Shown: positions 46,234 to 60,802, numbered from the stretch's first letter. The stretch: DNA of 64,000 nucleotides from Epiperipatus broadwayi (GCA_028023455.1 JAQFVV010006295.1:372001-436000), one strand, 5' to 3'. Program-made: numbers and translations. The notes: generated by a model not told the origin, from the sequence alone.

Positions 46234-48200
46234 TTATATATATTATTATGTAATAAAATATAAAATTATACATTAACATCTATTAATAGTTTTAATTGGA
46301 TATTCAAACTAACATATATGTAAACTGCCTGTGATAATTTTCTAGTTATATATCTTATATAGAATGCCATTCATTATAATTTTTAATATCTGGATATTCC
46401 TAATACTTTAAGATATTAGAAATGTAATATTAATATCTATGACATAACTACTTAGTTATATATATATATATATAACTAGTGAATTATTAGTTATTAAATG
46501 GTATTTAAATACTGTCATAATATTTTGACATAATATTATTGCCCTACTTAATAATTAGAAAAGGCTGGCATAGTGATTTCCAATAAAATTCAAGCAAATA
46601 TTAATAATATGCTATGGCATGAAAACAGCAGATTAGCATAATCAAACTAAAGTGACACATAGCTGAATCGCCAATATACTGAAGTAAATCAAAGCCAGAA
46701 TAATTAGTTAACAGAATACGGCTATCCCAATTACTATTAGAACTAAACGGGTCTTTATCGAGAATGATATTGATAACTCAGACTTATATAGGGGAATTTG
46801 ATATAAATGACATGAAGATGATCATTATATACTTTATATATCAGAAATCATCTTTTAATTAATATTATATAAGAAAACAAATGATAATCACAAAGAAAAA
46901 GATAATTAAAGCAATAGGTCTGCTTTACAAAACTAAAACTCTAGAGAATGTGCAATATAATGTAGCCATGAACTTGAATACATTTTAAAGTTCTTGTCTA
47001 TAACTACACATATTATAACTGTAATTTTAAAATAAATATCATCCAATTAGGAAAGAATAACATTCAGAGAGATCTGGTAAAAAATTGCATTTATAGAGAC
47101 TGCTTAGATAAAATTCTAAATCAATTGTAGAAAAATGATCAATTAAGGCTCAGACAACAGGTGCTGAGTTAATCTGATTTAAATTATAACAAAGCAATAA
47201 AAAAGAGTTGGCAATTGAGACAGTGATGGAACAAGCATGGTAATACAATGGTCTGAATATGCAAGGAATCCTTCAAACCGTCATTCAGAAGCTATAAATT
47301 ATAATGTGAAAAAAACACCAATATGGGACTAAATATAATAAAATGAATTGCTACAGTTGTGACAATGCAGACGACATGATAAGATATGTTAATGGAAAAT
47401 TAATCTATCCTTAATTTGCAAGATCACAGTCATCTAACAAAAGTAGAAGACAAAGCAAATGCTCTCCTACCGAACAGTATAGAAGAGAAAAATGATAAAG
47501 CTATATGTCAAAAATTTTGAGATAAAAAAGATTTAAAGCAAATTATGCTTGAAATATAAATTTGTAGGTATAAAGTAACTCGGAACTTTCGTTAATGTTC
47601 AAAACATACTGGAATTTCATTCCATCTAAATTCTGTCCCTCAATAGCACTGAAATCTAGTTATATTAGCAGGATTAAATGTCAGACAGGAAAGTAAACAA
47701 AAGTAAATCCTATATTATTTATATATTGTTAGTATATATTTAACCCCATTATCTGCAAGAAATGATTGGTCCTAGGAATAAAAATAAATATTGTGAAAGA
47801 GATTTTTGTAGAGAAAGAAATTCTACCAAAGTAACCAAATCTATTCAAATCAAAGTAGAGGAATTCAGACATTTTCTTTAGAATTCAATCTAATTGTCAA
47901 AGTCAAACTAATTATATATAAATCTTAAAAGGTATCACTCAAACATAGGATGAAAATAGAAAAATCATTTCACAAGTTAGTATCCAAGAGCATTCTGACC
48001 CAGGCAGAAAAATCAGACTGTCCGTCACCATTGTTATAATCACAAAACTGAATAATTAAATTCAAATCTGTGGCAATTAAGCTGTCTATCAACCAAAATT
48101 TAAATAAAAGATCCAATACCACCAAATATGCTGAAGTTTTGCTACAAGTCAAAGGATTTCGTACTCATAGTATTAGATATTATTGCAAGTATTAGATATT
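46234..48200. other. Unrecognised, less AT-biased stretch
   Basis: From about 46550 to 48170 the sequence is compositionally more complex than its surroundings and may be an eroded transposon. I find no readable frame: the 60-codon minus-strand frame at 47970-48152 has no family motif. Confidence 0.35.
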
Positions 48201-51200
48201 AATGCTGCATTTCCCCCTAATTAACAAAAAATTTAGCAATTACAATAAATTCACCATTCAGAATAATAACATTTTGCAATAAAAATTGTTTAAATCTCAA
48301 AAACATTAATAAACTAACAAATCTATTAATTATATTTTTTTCACTGATAAAAGTAAAATGTATTTTGCTTTCAGTTGCTTAATGTAAAGATACAATTGAC
48401 TAAACTACCCTAGGAAACCAAAAATAGTTCATCTGTTTTTTAGAGCTTGGGGTATTGGGATCTGTTGCTAGTTAATGGAATACTATGTTAAATGAATAAC
48501 ATTCTCTGAAAAAGTTGGAAACTGCCAATTTGTCAATCACGCCCAATAATGCAAACATTTTTTTTTTCGAAGAATTTTTTTTTTGTGACATGTAAACAAA
48601 ATCACACACAACTGAGAATATTTATAATTTTAAAAGATTTTGCCCAAATTAAAGATGCTCATTTTCAATTATGACCTAACAAAAAAAAAAGAGGTGAATA
48701 TGAATTGGAAAAACTATAGTAAAAAACGAATTTGAAAAGCAGTTAACAAAATATGCCTATTCAAAACTTTTAATTTATAAAGTAAATTTTAGATTTTATG
48801 AAATGCCTTTGCATAGAGCAAAAAAAAAAGGGGTCAACATTAATTCCAAATGTTTTTAGGGACGATGTGAGTGTAATTCTCTCAGAAGCTATATGATTAT
48901 AAATAAAAACAAAAAATATATACTCAAACCATTAGCCTCTGATTTACATTTATGAATTGAAATGTGAAAACATTGAAATTCTGAATTTTCAGAAGCAAAA
49001 TCTTAAAGTTATTTATGTCTTTAGTATTATTAAGATAACAGTATTCATCTTTCTGTTACACAAACACAGCAATAATTTTTGAACCTTTCTTACTCATAAT
49101 ATTATATAAGTTTACAAGTAAGAGATTATTAGAAAAGGAGATCTTAAAAATAGATAGGTAATATGGGGTGATAAGTTTTTTTAACAGTGAAGAGTTTTAT
49201 GGAGGGAGTAGAGAATACCTTTCTAACATGCATGTAATTGGGCTTCCATGCTGCATAAAGAGGATGATTCTATTCCATCTATATGAATATTGTGTGCAGC
49301 ATGCAATTCTAAACACAATGACCACTTCTACTGTAAAAAAGGCCAAAATAAATATATGAAAGCAGTCAAACACTTAAATAATATCAATAACAATTAGCAA
49401 TCTCAATCTGCTGTCTAGATAACCTTTTTGCAATAAAGGTAGATATTTACCCATCTTTATCTATGATCCAATATGTTTATATAGACACTAAAGATTGCAA
49501 CTTGACTAAAGAATGAGATTATTAATTCAAAAAAGTTTAAATAAACTTCATTAAACTATCAAATATAAGCTTCTTCTAAAAATATAAACAAATAGCCAAT
49601 TATAACTTTGAAATTCCATTAAAGCTGTGTATCACTTAAATAATAAAGTTAATAATGCTCAAGGGTAAATGGGTTTGTAAATGTAAATACATAAAAGCAA
49701 TCAAAATTTAAATAATACCAATTACAATTAATATTAATGAAATTTTAGAAGTCAGCAGATATGATGATCCAGGATTTTTCACATTTAATGAAAACATCTT
49801 AGCATTCATATATTTACTAACAAGATTTTCAACTAAAATTCCCATATTAATTAGGAAAACTAAAACTTTAGTTTAGCATATGATCTGTCAGCATAGAATG
49901 TGTGATGAGAATGTATGCTGCCATATTATCTCAATTACATAACATATTAAAAAAAAACAATCTAGGGATTAGAAATTATTTTAGAGTCATTCCCATCTTC
50001 AGTACAATGATATGATGGACAAAAAATAATTAGTTGATATTATAAAAATTAAGTTAAGTATAAGATCCTATTGTAAACTTTTTCTGAATGCACAATATTT
50101 TATTAAATTCTACTTCATAAATTGAGCTTTTTTGAAATGTAGTATAACCTTTTTACTAATAGTATGAAATAAACCAATGTACTATTTTATGCAAATACTA
50201 TTTTCATTATTATTTCTTAATTTCAATGCAATAATACAATTTCTCTATTTTGTACTTTGTAAATTATTTTATTTTCCTTTTGTTGTAGTTATGACTTCAA
50301 CCTTTATTAAAGAACCATGTATAGCATTTCTGTAATGTAATTTTCACTATATCATTCTCATACAAGGTATCTGTTTTTGATACCTTGTGGAGGGATATAA
50401 TCATAAACGTGATCAAATATGCAATATAAATATTCATTTGTGAATGGTAATATGTATTTTAATTTTATTAATTAATGTAATGTAATATTTTAAAAGTTTT
50501 AAATATTTTCTTTTATACATTTAAAATATTTTCATTGCAAATTGGCACTAAAACATTTTAAAAACTTTCAAATCTCATCTGCTGATTTATCATTTTCTAG
50601 CAACTTTGTTAAACTTTCCCATAAAAAGTCAAAATAAGGAAGAATTTTGGAAGAGGACAATGAGCTCATTAATCATATGGTGCAAACCAATAAATAGAAC
50701 TATGTGTTAAAAATTGTTTCTTTCTTATTAGCTGATTGTAACTGCACCATTAGTTTAAAATTAGGCACATTAGCATCTTGCACTTCATTGACCATGGAGT
50801 AGAATAACCTGGTAAACATTTGCCTTAGTGAAAAATGTTTTTCTCAATGGTCCTGATTAAGAAATAAACATCTAACTACATTTATCATCTTGTGTGATTC
50901 ACTTTTTAAATGAATGAAAAAATAAAATTTAGATTTAGATCTGAAAAATTAAATTGGATGGAAATACTATTATATTCACTTATCTTGGCTCCAAAAAGTT
51001 TTCTCAATAAAGTTTACTCAATCAACACCCATGTATTGAACAATTATTTGTTAAATACAAATAGAGTTATTTAATTTTTATCTTCACCTGGGTATCACTT
51101 ATATATGGGATATTCATTGTTTTAAATATGAATTTAAACTATTCAATTTTATATTTGCTTGAATCAAATCATATTTTATAATCACCATCAAATATGAATT

Positions 51201-54180
51201 TTAATTAATGAATTTTATCTTTATCTAAACAACCACTTATAATATTGAATATATATTATTTAAAAAATTAATTTATCTTCCAGATAAAACTCTTTTACTG
51301 TGGATAATAATTGTTGTTAAAATGAAATTTTTGACTAATGGATTGTGTCTTCATAAACATTTTTTAAAAAACCTGTAATTTATGAATACCATCCTTCAGA
51401 GATTAATAATTACATTCCATACCTAGGAGATAAAATGACATTGTTATTTTGGAATAATTTAAATTTACCTATATAGATAATACTAAAAAGGCACCAAACT
51501 TTGTTACCAATTACTCATTATAAAAATTAAATTGTGTGTTAGGATTTATAATCCAAACATCAAAAGATTTATCACTTTCAAATATTTTGAAAGAATTCAT
51601 CAGAATATATTCTGAATTCTTTAAAAGACTTTTGAATTTATTTTAAATTCTGAGAAATATATTATATTTGGTCTATTATGTTTAAGTGATGTAATATTAT
51701 TTATTTTGATCATTAAAAGTTTTCATGAAAGGAAATATAATAAAAGAAACACAGATAATATACTAAACTTTGGATTATTTTTTTAGTTTAAGTGTGTGTT
51801 ATCTATTTCTCATAATTTGGAGATTAGTTATTAATTCTTAAAGGTAATAACTATTTGTGATTAAGTCTCAATACTTAATATTTTATACGTTTTATTGGTC
51901 TGTTAATTTAATCTGATATATCTCTAAATAAAGATATCTAAAATATATAGTTAAGATATTTTTATAGATATTACTCTTCTTATTTACCTAGTTATATACT
52001 ATTAAGAATTTATAAAGATTCTGTTGTATACTTAATTAAGTTTGTGACATTGTATTAGTATAAATATTATTGTTCAGTTCTGTGAAGCTCCTGATATATT
52101 ATATTCCTATTTTATTCTTAAAATGAACTTAATATGCCTTTTATGGAATGCTACCAATACCTCTTGGGATTAGGTTAATTAAAACTTTATTTAAAATAAA
52201 ATATTATAATTTAATATTTGCTACTTTATAAAGTAGTTAAGTTTATAAATCGGATACCTAGAGAAAACAGATCTCATTTTCTAATTAACAATGCAATAAA
52301 ACACTCTTTATCTTAGTGATTATTTATGTTTAAGTTTTTAATTAGTGCATAACAACTTTTCCCAACAAAATCTTTTGTTTTATGTCACTTCAAGAAACAT
52401 CACACACACACTCCTTTTTTCCTCCATCATAGATGAGTCGACGTATTTTTAAATTAAGAATATAAGAATTTTTAGCTCTTTTTTTAAAAAAAAAGTCTAA
52501 AAAATAATAATATACCAATTTAAATGAACACCACCTCCAAGGTTAATGCTTTCAGTTGCTTTTCAAATAAAAACATTTTAAACATATCAAAATGATCAAT
52601 GCAGAATACAAAATTTATGTTTAAATAAATTTTTAACAAATTAAAGACAAAAAAAGAGAATTTCTTGCAATACATGTCAGGGTGGGAAAATGTTTCCTTT
52701 TTTATCTTTTAGTTTTTTTTTTTAATTCATTACTAATATAGATTTTACGTACACATTGAATTTATAAATTAAGTCATGGTAGTATTAGTAGGATAAATCA
52801 CAAGTCCAGACCATAATTCTCTATTCCCTTCCTCCCTCATTTTTAAAGAGAACAAAATTTAAAAACTTTTAAATATAAAAAAAAAAAAATCAAAATTTTC
52901 AAACAGATTTTTCTTCTGTTTACAAATAAGAAAAAGGTTGTTTGAAATTTATCTACATTTTCTAAGTCAACATTATTAAGTGGATAATGTTAAATCAGTT
53001 GTGAAAACTTACTGTATTTTTTGTCCCCTTCTCCCAATCTTTCTCCCACTCCTCCATCCTTTTCTCAAAACCCAATAAAAATAAAGAGAAATAAAAGTTT
53101 GCCAAATAAAAAACAAAAGACCTGTCAATGAAAACTAATACTAAGAGATTTTAGATTACACAGTGAATTTATACATTAAGTCATTTTATTAATATAAATT
53201 ACCATTTTTTCCCCAAAGAAATCTTCAATTGATCAATTAGTCATCCCAGTATTCTTTCATGATGTCAAGGCAGTGTTTAAAGAATCAATTAAAAAGAAAA
53301 TCAAAATAGATAACCAATTAGATTGACACCATCTTAGTACAGGCAAAAATATTTGTACAGTGAGACCTCATTGTTCATATTTTCAATACTCACAGACTTG
53401 ACACTTCTTGCCATATTAAAATGATAAACAATTGTGAAACTATATTTTTGTAGAAACTCATGAAAAACATAATTTACATTCCTTTGACTGATTTAAAAAT
53501 AACTACATTTAAATCTACTACAATAAAACCATCTAGAATTAATAATTAATAGAATAAACACTTTTTCTTCATAAATTATGATTTATACATTAAATGTAAA
53601 ATCATATAATGAACATTAAAATGGGGCAGATATATTTTTCTGCATAAAAGATATCAATTTACTTTGCTTATCATCTTCAGAGTAGTAATTACATTAAATG
53701 TATATATGTGAGTTTGTTAACCAATTCTAATTATTTATACATACATATTTACATATTGATCTCAGTTTAAATCTGTTACATTTGATACATTAAATAGCAT
53801 GAACATCTCACGTTTTCTCAACTTCACTTCTTTACAGTTACATATTGTAACCAAATATTAAAAGTATAAATAAATTAGGTATGTAGTAGAATATAAAATG
53901 TGTCATGTAATATGGGTGTTTAAATTGACTTTAAAGTATTTATAAGGAGAAAAAAAATGGCATTTATTATTTATATATTAACATTTTAATGTAGCTGTAG
54001 TTTTAGTCTAGGTAAGCAAAAAAAAGTCTAATAAGTGCTATTATATTCAGTTAAAAATAATTACAGTAGATATATCACATTATACTGGAGAAGATTGCAT
54101 AGAAAAAGTTGAGACTGGGGTTTATTTAATGAAAAAGTAAAAGAGAGTAAGTAAAATAGTAATAAAGACAATCAATAAGA
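48201..54180. other. Long upstream stretch without identifiable genes
   Basis: About 6 kb of AT-rich DNA with homopolymer runs. The only repeat recognised is the 50325-50420 copy of the 25.5 kb family. The open frame at 49168-49359 lacks family motifs. Confidence 0.4.
50325..50420. repeat. Third copy of the 25.5 kb dispersed repeat
   Basis: It shares ttctgtaatgtaattttca, a cattctca segment and accttgtg-agggat with 25550-25640, in the same order. It contains a small hairpin, aaggtatc/gatacctt. Confidence 0.5.
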
Positions 54181-54253
54181 ATAAGGGTAGAGTAGATCAT
54201 TTAATTACAGGTTACAACACATTCAATAACAAGAAGGATGGAAGCACACTAAA

Positions 54254-54450
54254 ACATGGATCAATCGGCAACACAAGAGACAATACATCTAATGGGACCA
54301 TAGCTAAAAGAACAAGAATCAATTCAATCAATGCAAAAGCTTTCAGAAGAGAAACCAGGCATATTTACTATTGAAATTCTATATGCATTTATGAAAGAAA
54401 TGCAACAGAGAAATCAAGAAATGCTGCAACAAAAATTTGAAGAAATGTAA
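54254..54450 (+). pseudogene. Broken frame with coiled-coil-like Gln/Glu-rich segment
   Basis: An ATG at 54254 opens 15 codons (MDQSATQETIHLMGP) to a stop. In the same frame another 49 codons follow, including a segment EMQQRNQEMLQQKFEEM that looks like a short coiled coil. This could be a retroelement gag N-terminus, but nothing downstream supports it. Confidence 0.2.
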
Positions 54451-57350
54451 CTAAACTTTTTGCTATGACTGAATTTTGCCATCATTAATTTCAAAGGAGA
54501 AGCTGGTACACCCATTTATATCTTTTTTAGCCCTTCATATTAAGTTATCTATACACACTTCTTAAGTTTTAGTCAACTGCTATCTGAGGCAAACGATCAA
54601 AGAAGAGAATCAGAGACTGAAATCAGCAAGAGAATTCCCCCTACTTCATTTTCACTAGTTTTTATATATAAAAAAGAACCACCTGCAAATTTTGCTTTCA
54701 TCTTCTCTATCTACTGATGCCTCAGACAACCTTTGACAACATTTGTTAAATGTTGATTTTGGTTTATTGACTTCAGCACTCATTATCTTATTTTTCCTGA
54801 CACATTTTTCCACTTTGATCTATGAGAAATATTTTTTAAAAAAATTATAATAGTGGGTATTTTATATAACTGATTTTTAATAAATAAATTTCTTTTTTTT
54901 TTTTTCCTTTTTTGATTTTAACTTAAAATCAAATTTAGAACTGAAAGCAATAACCAATTCCTGTAAAACCCATACAAAATAAATTCTTTTTTTTTTACAT
55001 TATACTATCAAATAGTATTGCATAAATTTCCATGATCCAAAAAAAAAATCTATATATATATGTTATATACTCACCCATGCATGCACATATCCTTAATACT
55101 AAATAGTGATCAACCTGTTCATTTTTTTATTAGTACAAAATATCCTTCATAATTTCCTGACAGTTTAAACCTGTTCTCCTGTAAAGAACTGTCAAACAGA
55201 TACTATCTATGGCAAGTTCAGTTTTATTCATACTATCATTTTCATTTATAAATATTATGATTTAATATAAGTCAACATTTTAAGATATTACAGCATGCAC
55301 AATGGTCAATCCCCCCCCCTACGTAATAATATGCTATAATTTTAAATAAAATACAAACATACTTTTAACTTTTCTTGAACTTAAAAAAAAAAAAATTATT
55401 CGGATATAGTTATCTACTAATCCTATTATTTATTTCCCAATCATTAGTTTCTTTATGTAAAGAAACTAAGGGTTACAATATATATTTGTAAATTAAAAGA
55501 CTAAATGTTACAGAACTTATTGATATGTAAATGAAAATTTGCAATATATATATACACACACTTTGGTTTCTTACACTTATATATTTAAACTGTAGTGCTT
55601 TATCTCTATATTAGACCAAGAATCTCTCTTAGCCTTGACAGTCGACATTGATTGGCTATTGTCCTAATAAAAGCTTTCTAATTTAATAAATATAAATGGA
55701 AAACTCCACATTACATATCCATTAAATATTGTATTATATATCACAATATTATTCCTATGAAATTTTATCAAGGTATATTCTAGAAATGTCTATGTACAAA
55801 AAAATTTTAAAATTTATTTGTCAAATAACTCTAACCACTATCCACTTCATGTTCACATTAAGCATAAAATTATCATCATTCTTAAAAGATAAATAGGAAC
55901 TATTTATGATAAAACATTGGTAGATATTTACTAACTTATTACAATAAGAATTTTTTTACATATGATGTTAGAAAATGTATTATTACCGATAAAAAAACTA
56001 ATATTTGTTTAAATAATTATTTTTGATATTTTATTACTACTATTATCTTTTATTATTCATTATTTGCCTTGTAAATATATGTTTTGTCTGTGGATATATT
56101 CACATTTAGATGAGCATTTTAATATTTCAGTTATCTATTACTGTCTAAAAAGATATCCTATTTAAAAGCAATAATCCATTCTATTTCTACAAAGTCACCT
56201 ATTGAGAGTTCAAATAATCAAAGAAACATTAGATAGTAGTGCATCAAATTCCTAGATTGGTTTCTGGTTACTGACTGTTCATTGGTGTATTTGGGCACAT
56301 ATTGAATAGAGAGCAATAGAGTGGATATAAGTGTGCAAATATAAAATCAATAATAATTATTTCTGAAACGCATTATCTAAATATTGTCTAAATACTAAAT
56401 AGAGATAATAATTTAACATTCTGAACACTTTGTAATTTAATAAACAACATTTTGATCAGTATCAATCAGTATATATCCTAACTCTCACAATGCACTAGTT
56501 CATATTACCTCCCCCTCCTCCCATGCTACCTAAATTTTCATGTTAGTTTTTTGTTTATAAAGTTGCAGTTAAAAATCTTAATAATAACTTATTGTCTACT
56601 ATCCTACTTTTCTCTACTTATGTTTTTATATTAACTAGCCAGTTATAAAATCAAATTTTTTAATTCTAAAATATTATTTTCTTCTACAAGTTTTTTACAT
56701 GCAAGTTCAACACTATTTAATTTTTCTGTTAACTTTGTACATCTAGCAAATGAATATTTTTCTTATTCTGCTAATAATGATGATTTCAGATCATGTTGAT
56801 ATCAACTTGAAGTAAAATTATATTAGATTCTGTCTAAAAGTTCCAGAAATGAAATTGTCTCATGAAGCATCTATGTTTGTTTCAGATATAGATGAAAAAT
56901 GCTGGTACTATGTAATAATGCATTCTGCTGGATAATAGTCACATAATTGTCTCTAAGAAAAATTTAAATCAATCGTAAAATTTTAAAGTCTATAATACTG
57001 GTTAACCTTCCAGAAGTGGTTGCCTACAACAGACTATCTGATAGAAATTCTCTTACAATGTCTAATAGAGTAGCTTAATCAATTTTTGGGATAGACATGG
57101 ACTCCATGATCATTAAAGCCTAAATAAAATTATAATTGCTTCTTTTCATATTACTATTCTTTGAAATAATTTCTATCTAATGTTGATGATTGTTTGCATT
57201 GCAGTGGATCCAGTGATATCAACCAGCTCCTGCTAACTTTTAGCTCATCTTTTAACTTTATATGATAACATTCATCTCTACATAATACTTTCTAAAGTAG
57301 TTTATACCTATATTTTGCCTTAAAAATAATTATATTAATATAACATCTAT
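54451..57350. other. Upstream sequence without recognisable features
   Basis: AT-rich; no gene or bounded repeat recognised. Confidence 0.4.
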
Positions 57351-57351
57351 C

Positions 57352-57735
57352 TGCATAGAGGCTAAACAGTAACACCACTCAGTGCAATCCAGAATAATCA
57401 ATGGATGCAAGAATGTTTCTGCATAAAATCCCTATTTAGTGCCTACTCATACAATATCCCCAGACTAGTTTTTAGCTTGTGGCTGTCATCAGTGAGAAAC
57501 CTTGGATGTGAGAGTACTGCACCTAGATATTAGGATCTAATGCAACTCTCCAGATTTTACCTTATTATCTAACTATAAAACTTTTTGAGTCCAAAATGAA
57601 AACACAATAAGGTTTTTAACTAGTTTGGGAATATTGGATCAGAAGGTACTAGATAGGAATTTTATGCACAAACCTTCTTGCATCCATTGATTACTCTGGC
57701 TTGTACTGAGTGATGCTGCTGTATGGAGAGTTTAT
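57352..57735. mobile_element. Palindromic hammerhead family 3 element
   Basis: The left part (aatcaatggatgcaagaa at about 57396) and right part (ttcttgcatccattgatt at about 57682) are inverted. Terminal ends resemble the 45 kb copy, ending tatggagagttta. The left arm keeps a ribozyme motif; the right arm keeps only its 3' half (near 57625-57645). Confidence 0.7.
57450..57507 (-). ncRNA. Hammerhead ribozyme motif, family 3, G12 mutated
   Basis: CTGATGA (57492-57486) is intact. Stem II AGC/GCT, stem III ACTAGT, cleavage C and stem I CTCA/TGGG are kept. The box reads AAAA instead of GAAA (G12 to A). Confidence 0.6.
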
Positions 57736-58530
57736 CCTTTAAGTAAACAGCTTGTATAAGCATAAAGAATGGTGATCATGTGATATTTAATGCTTTAACA
57801 TTGACCTAATGATGTCAGAATCTGAAACTATTGATGTCAGATAAATCCACCATTTTTACAGTCTGATGAGAATGAGTCATTATTTAATGCAGCAAATATT
57901 TTTATGATGATTGGTTCTCTTTAATATGTAGTGATTTGTGTATTGCAAAGTATATATTCAGTTTTTTTACTACAATTGTTGATAACAAAATCATTAATTA
58001 CTCAATATTAGTTATTTATATTTCCATTGTTAAATGTTTTATATACTTTAAAAAAACAGCCTTCATGCAGGGCAAAGATCTCTTCATCATTTTTCCATGC
58101 TAAATACTAGAGGAATCAGGGCAATGTAGGATAGCAAGCATTTACAATTTTTATTTTTGTTCTGTAACTCAGAGTAGTTAGATATCCATTATTAACAATT
58201 GGATGTCTAATTGAGTTAATTATGAGTTAACAATATGAAAGATAAACTTACAGCTTCTTTAGAACTGAAAGAGAAAAGCGATTGTTTTACCTCAATTTAA
58301 AGTCCAGCTCATGGTAATGACAGACTGCTACTGAACTATTATTACATAAGTTATATCATTAATAAAGCTTTAAATAGACAATAAACATAAGAAACAATGG
58401 TACAGATTATAGTATATACAAATATATGAGAACATGCTAAAAAAAATTTGCAGTCAATGTAACACCAGTTTTCCAAAATCATAGCATATAGCAGAATCTT
58501 AATCTCTACAAAACCTAAACTTCAAATGTT
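57736..58530. other. Upstream sequence, mostly unrecognised
   Basis: The first 60 bases (aatggtgatcatgtgat) are the outer flank sequence also found with family 3 copies at 20.08 and 44.84 kb. The rest has no recognised feature. Confidence 0.4.
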
Positions 58531-58532
58531 GA

Positions 58533-58790
58533 AAAATGAAAATCTACAAAATATCATGTAAATGTAGAAAGATATACATTGGTAAAATTAGCCACTGTAA
58601 TGAAAAATGATTTAAAAAACAACAAAACAGTGATTGGAGAAAAAAGGACAGTTGTGTCTAAAGTAGTTGAATCATGCATATACTAATAAACATGTTAAAC
58701 AAAAGTATTGAGCAGAAAGAAAAACATAAAAAATAAGAATATTTAAAGAAGATGTACTCATCACCATTCACAAATAATCCTATAAATCAG
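58533..58790 (+). pseudogene. GIY-YIG endonuclease remnant, Penelope type
   Basis: In one frame MKIYKISCKCRKIYIGKI contains the GIY block (IYKI), the two cysteines and the YIG block in the canonical spacing. A second frame continues with KRTVVSKVVESC-type sequence. Stops follow within 40 codons. It is too short to place in a lineage. The neighbouring SINE begins about 110 bp downstream. Confidence 0.5.
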
Positions 58791-58902
58791 CATAGAGGAA
58801 TAATTCATAATGTTTAGAGATTATTCATTAGCCTTGCTCCTAAAAGGAAAAATATATAAGTTAGAAGGAGCCTCTTTGACAAATAGTAACATTTTTATTG
58901 AG

Positions 58903-59035
58903 TGTTGCCTTTGGCAGAATAACTTAGTTGATTAGTCTATTGCCTTAAATTCAGTATTCATGGATATAAAGGTCATTAGTTTAATTTTTGTGGATCAGAT
59001 TAGCAACCTTAGAAGAAGAGAGGATAGAATAAATT
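58903..59035 (+). repeat. tRNA-derived SINE copy
   Basis: gttgcctttggcagaataac and the D-arm-like aacttagttgattag match the 16985-17125 SINE, as does the tail agcaacctta-gaagaagag. It is more diverged than the 17 kb copy. Confidence 0.55.
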
Positions 59036-60130
59036 CACTAAATTAATCTTTAGTAATACTATCTATAATGTTATTGTTTTAGATGACTGTGATATAGTGC
59101 ATTTCTTATTAATAGTACAGTAATTTATATCGTAATTAATGTAATAGGCCTACATAAACTGTACTTAAAGCCCTAAATTATAGTAAATTTATGTGTGGCT
59201 ATATGTATATTGTTTGTGGCTATATGTATATTGTTGATTAAAATATTATTAATGCATAAATACTATATGTTTGTTATAATATTCTCTATCAAAGATAGTA
59301 GTTACCAGATTAATATGTTGTCCCTAGGATATCATTTATTATCTTTATGTTTATTGAAATGAGGAGGTGGTAGTTAATTCAACTAGTTTACAATTATGCT
59401 TATTCTAATATTTTCCTAATAGTGATAGATAGAATGGTAGGTAGGTAGTTAGATAGGTAGGTAGATATTGCTTTTATGGCTATTACATCTTATACTTACA
59501 CTTCACTAATTCACTATAATAGAAAGAATTGGAGTATATTGCTCTATCTAATGAAAATAGTCCTCCTAGAAGCCTTTCAACATGAAGAAAGGAGAAAAGA
59601 CACAAATTATATGCTAAAATGAACTCATTCTCAAATATCTGAAGCACACTGGTATTAATTTTCACTTGATAATCATCATATAGAATCATTTTTGGGATTC
59701 TATCTATGGTTTTCATGTGCTAGTATATTTTGCAAGTACTTAAACTATAAAAGGAATATTCTTTTTTGTTTCTGATGACTTCCTTGTCTCTTGATCTCTC
59801 AGAGATATATAGTCAATATTGAGTTTTTGCTATTGGAATATTTTAGTTTTATTGTAATCAGCTATCTATTATTATAGGTCTGGATTCATTGATGTTACAA
59901 TTTCTAGGCTTATTGATGTTCAATCATCTGTTGTCATATGCCTTAAAAACACTGGTTTCAGGATCTCTAGGATCATTGAAGCTCAGTTGTCTGTGATTGT
60001 TAACCCTAGATCCTCTGATTTTTCATGCATGGACTAACCTCACTTAGTTATTGTGAATTCTGTGCATCTATTTCTCTGAAGACTCTACAATAAATTTATA
60101 TATATATGTATTGTTAAAAAGACATTGCCT
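59036..60130. other. Upstream sequence without identifiable genes
   Basis: Includes a short (TAGG)n run near 59435-59465. The frame at 59483-59716 has no recognised motif. Confidence 0.4.
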
Positions 60131-60134
60131 TGAC

Positions 60135-60200
60135 AACAATTTGAAATTGTGAATTGTTATTGATATTGGGATTGTCTAAGTGTTGATTGGCTTTTAATGA
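60135..60200. repeat. Second copy of the 38.88 kb short repeat
   Basis: ttgttattgatattggg and the following 28 bases match 38882-38926 with about one difference. It sits directly against the left end of the hammerhead family 2 cluster. Confidence 0.5.
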
Positions 60201-60343
60201 TATATATATATATGAAAAACAAAAACAAGTTATAATCACGTAAACTTGCTATCACTTGCATTTATGATCAATAGATGGCGCTTTACCAAAACCACCGAAC
60301 AAGCATTTACATAAACGTCAAAAGAGTCGGAATTTACTATCTC

Positions 60344-60412
60344 TTTCGTTTGTTCCACCCTCAGATCAGCTGATTTCAAGATAATTTGCTATCATCAGTG
60401 AAGGATAGGGCT
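60344..60412 (-). ncRNA. Hammerhead ribozyme motif, family 2, intact core
   Basis: On the minus strand CCTTCA is followed by CTGATGA (60398-60392), stem II AGC/TCT (outer pairs only), GAAA (60377-60374), the perfect palindrome ATC-AGCT-GAT as stem III, cleavage C (60364), and TGAGGG closing stem I with one U-G pair. Every conserved core base is present. Confidence 0.7.
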
Positions 60413-60802
60413 AGAAACTAGATCTAAACACTGACTCCAAGCATTTATGCAAAAAGTTCCTATCAGTTTGCAAGCATGAATTTTTCAGACATGTAATGTT
60501 TTCAAACCCAGCCTAACAAGCCAGATAGCTACATGGGTCTGATATCAGTTCAGTTTCATCACATAGTCAAAGCCTCTGCAATATATATCATTGCAAAAAC
60601 CTTTAAAGGTACATTTATGAAAAACAAAAACAAGTTATAATCACATAAACTTGCTATTGCTTGTATTTATGATCACTGATGATATCAGTTCAGTTTCATC
60701 ACATAGTCAAAGCCTCTGCAATATATATCATTGCAAAAACCTTTAAAGATACATTTATGAAAAACAAAAACAAGTTATAATCACATAAACTTGCTATTGC
60801 TT

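Noticed and set aside
47970-48152. Minus-strand frame of 60 codons
   Set aside because: No family motif and no splice or promoter context; may be part of an eroded element but not callable.
57860-57880. Isolated CTGATGA (also at about 7903 and 8579)
   Set aside because: No GAAA at the required distance and no stems; chance occurrences.
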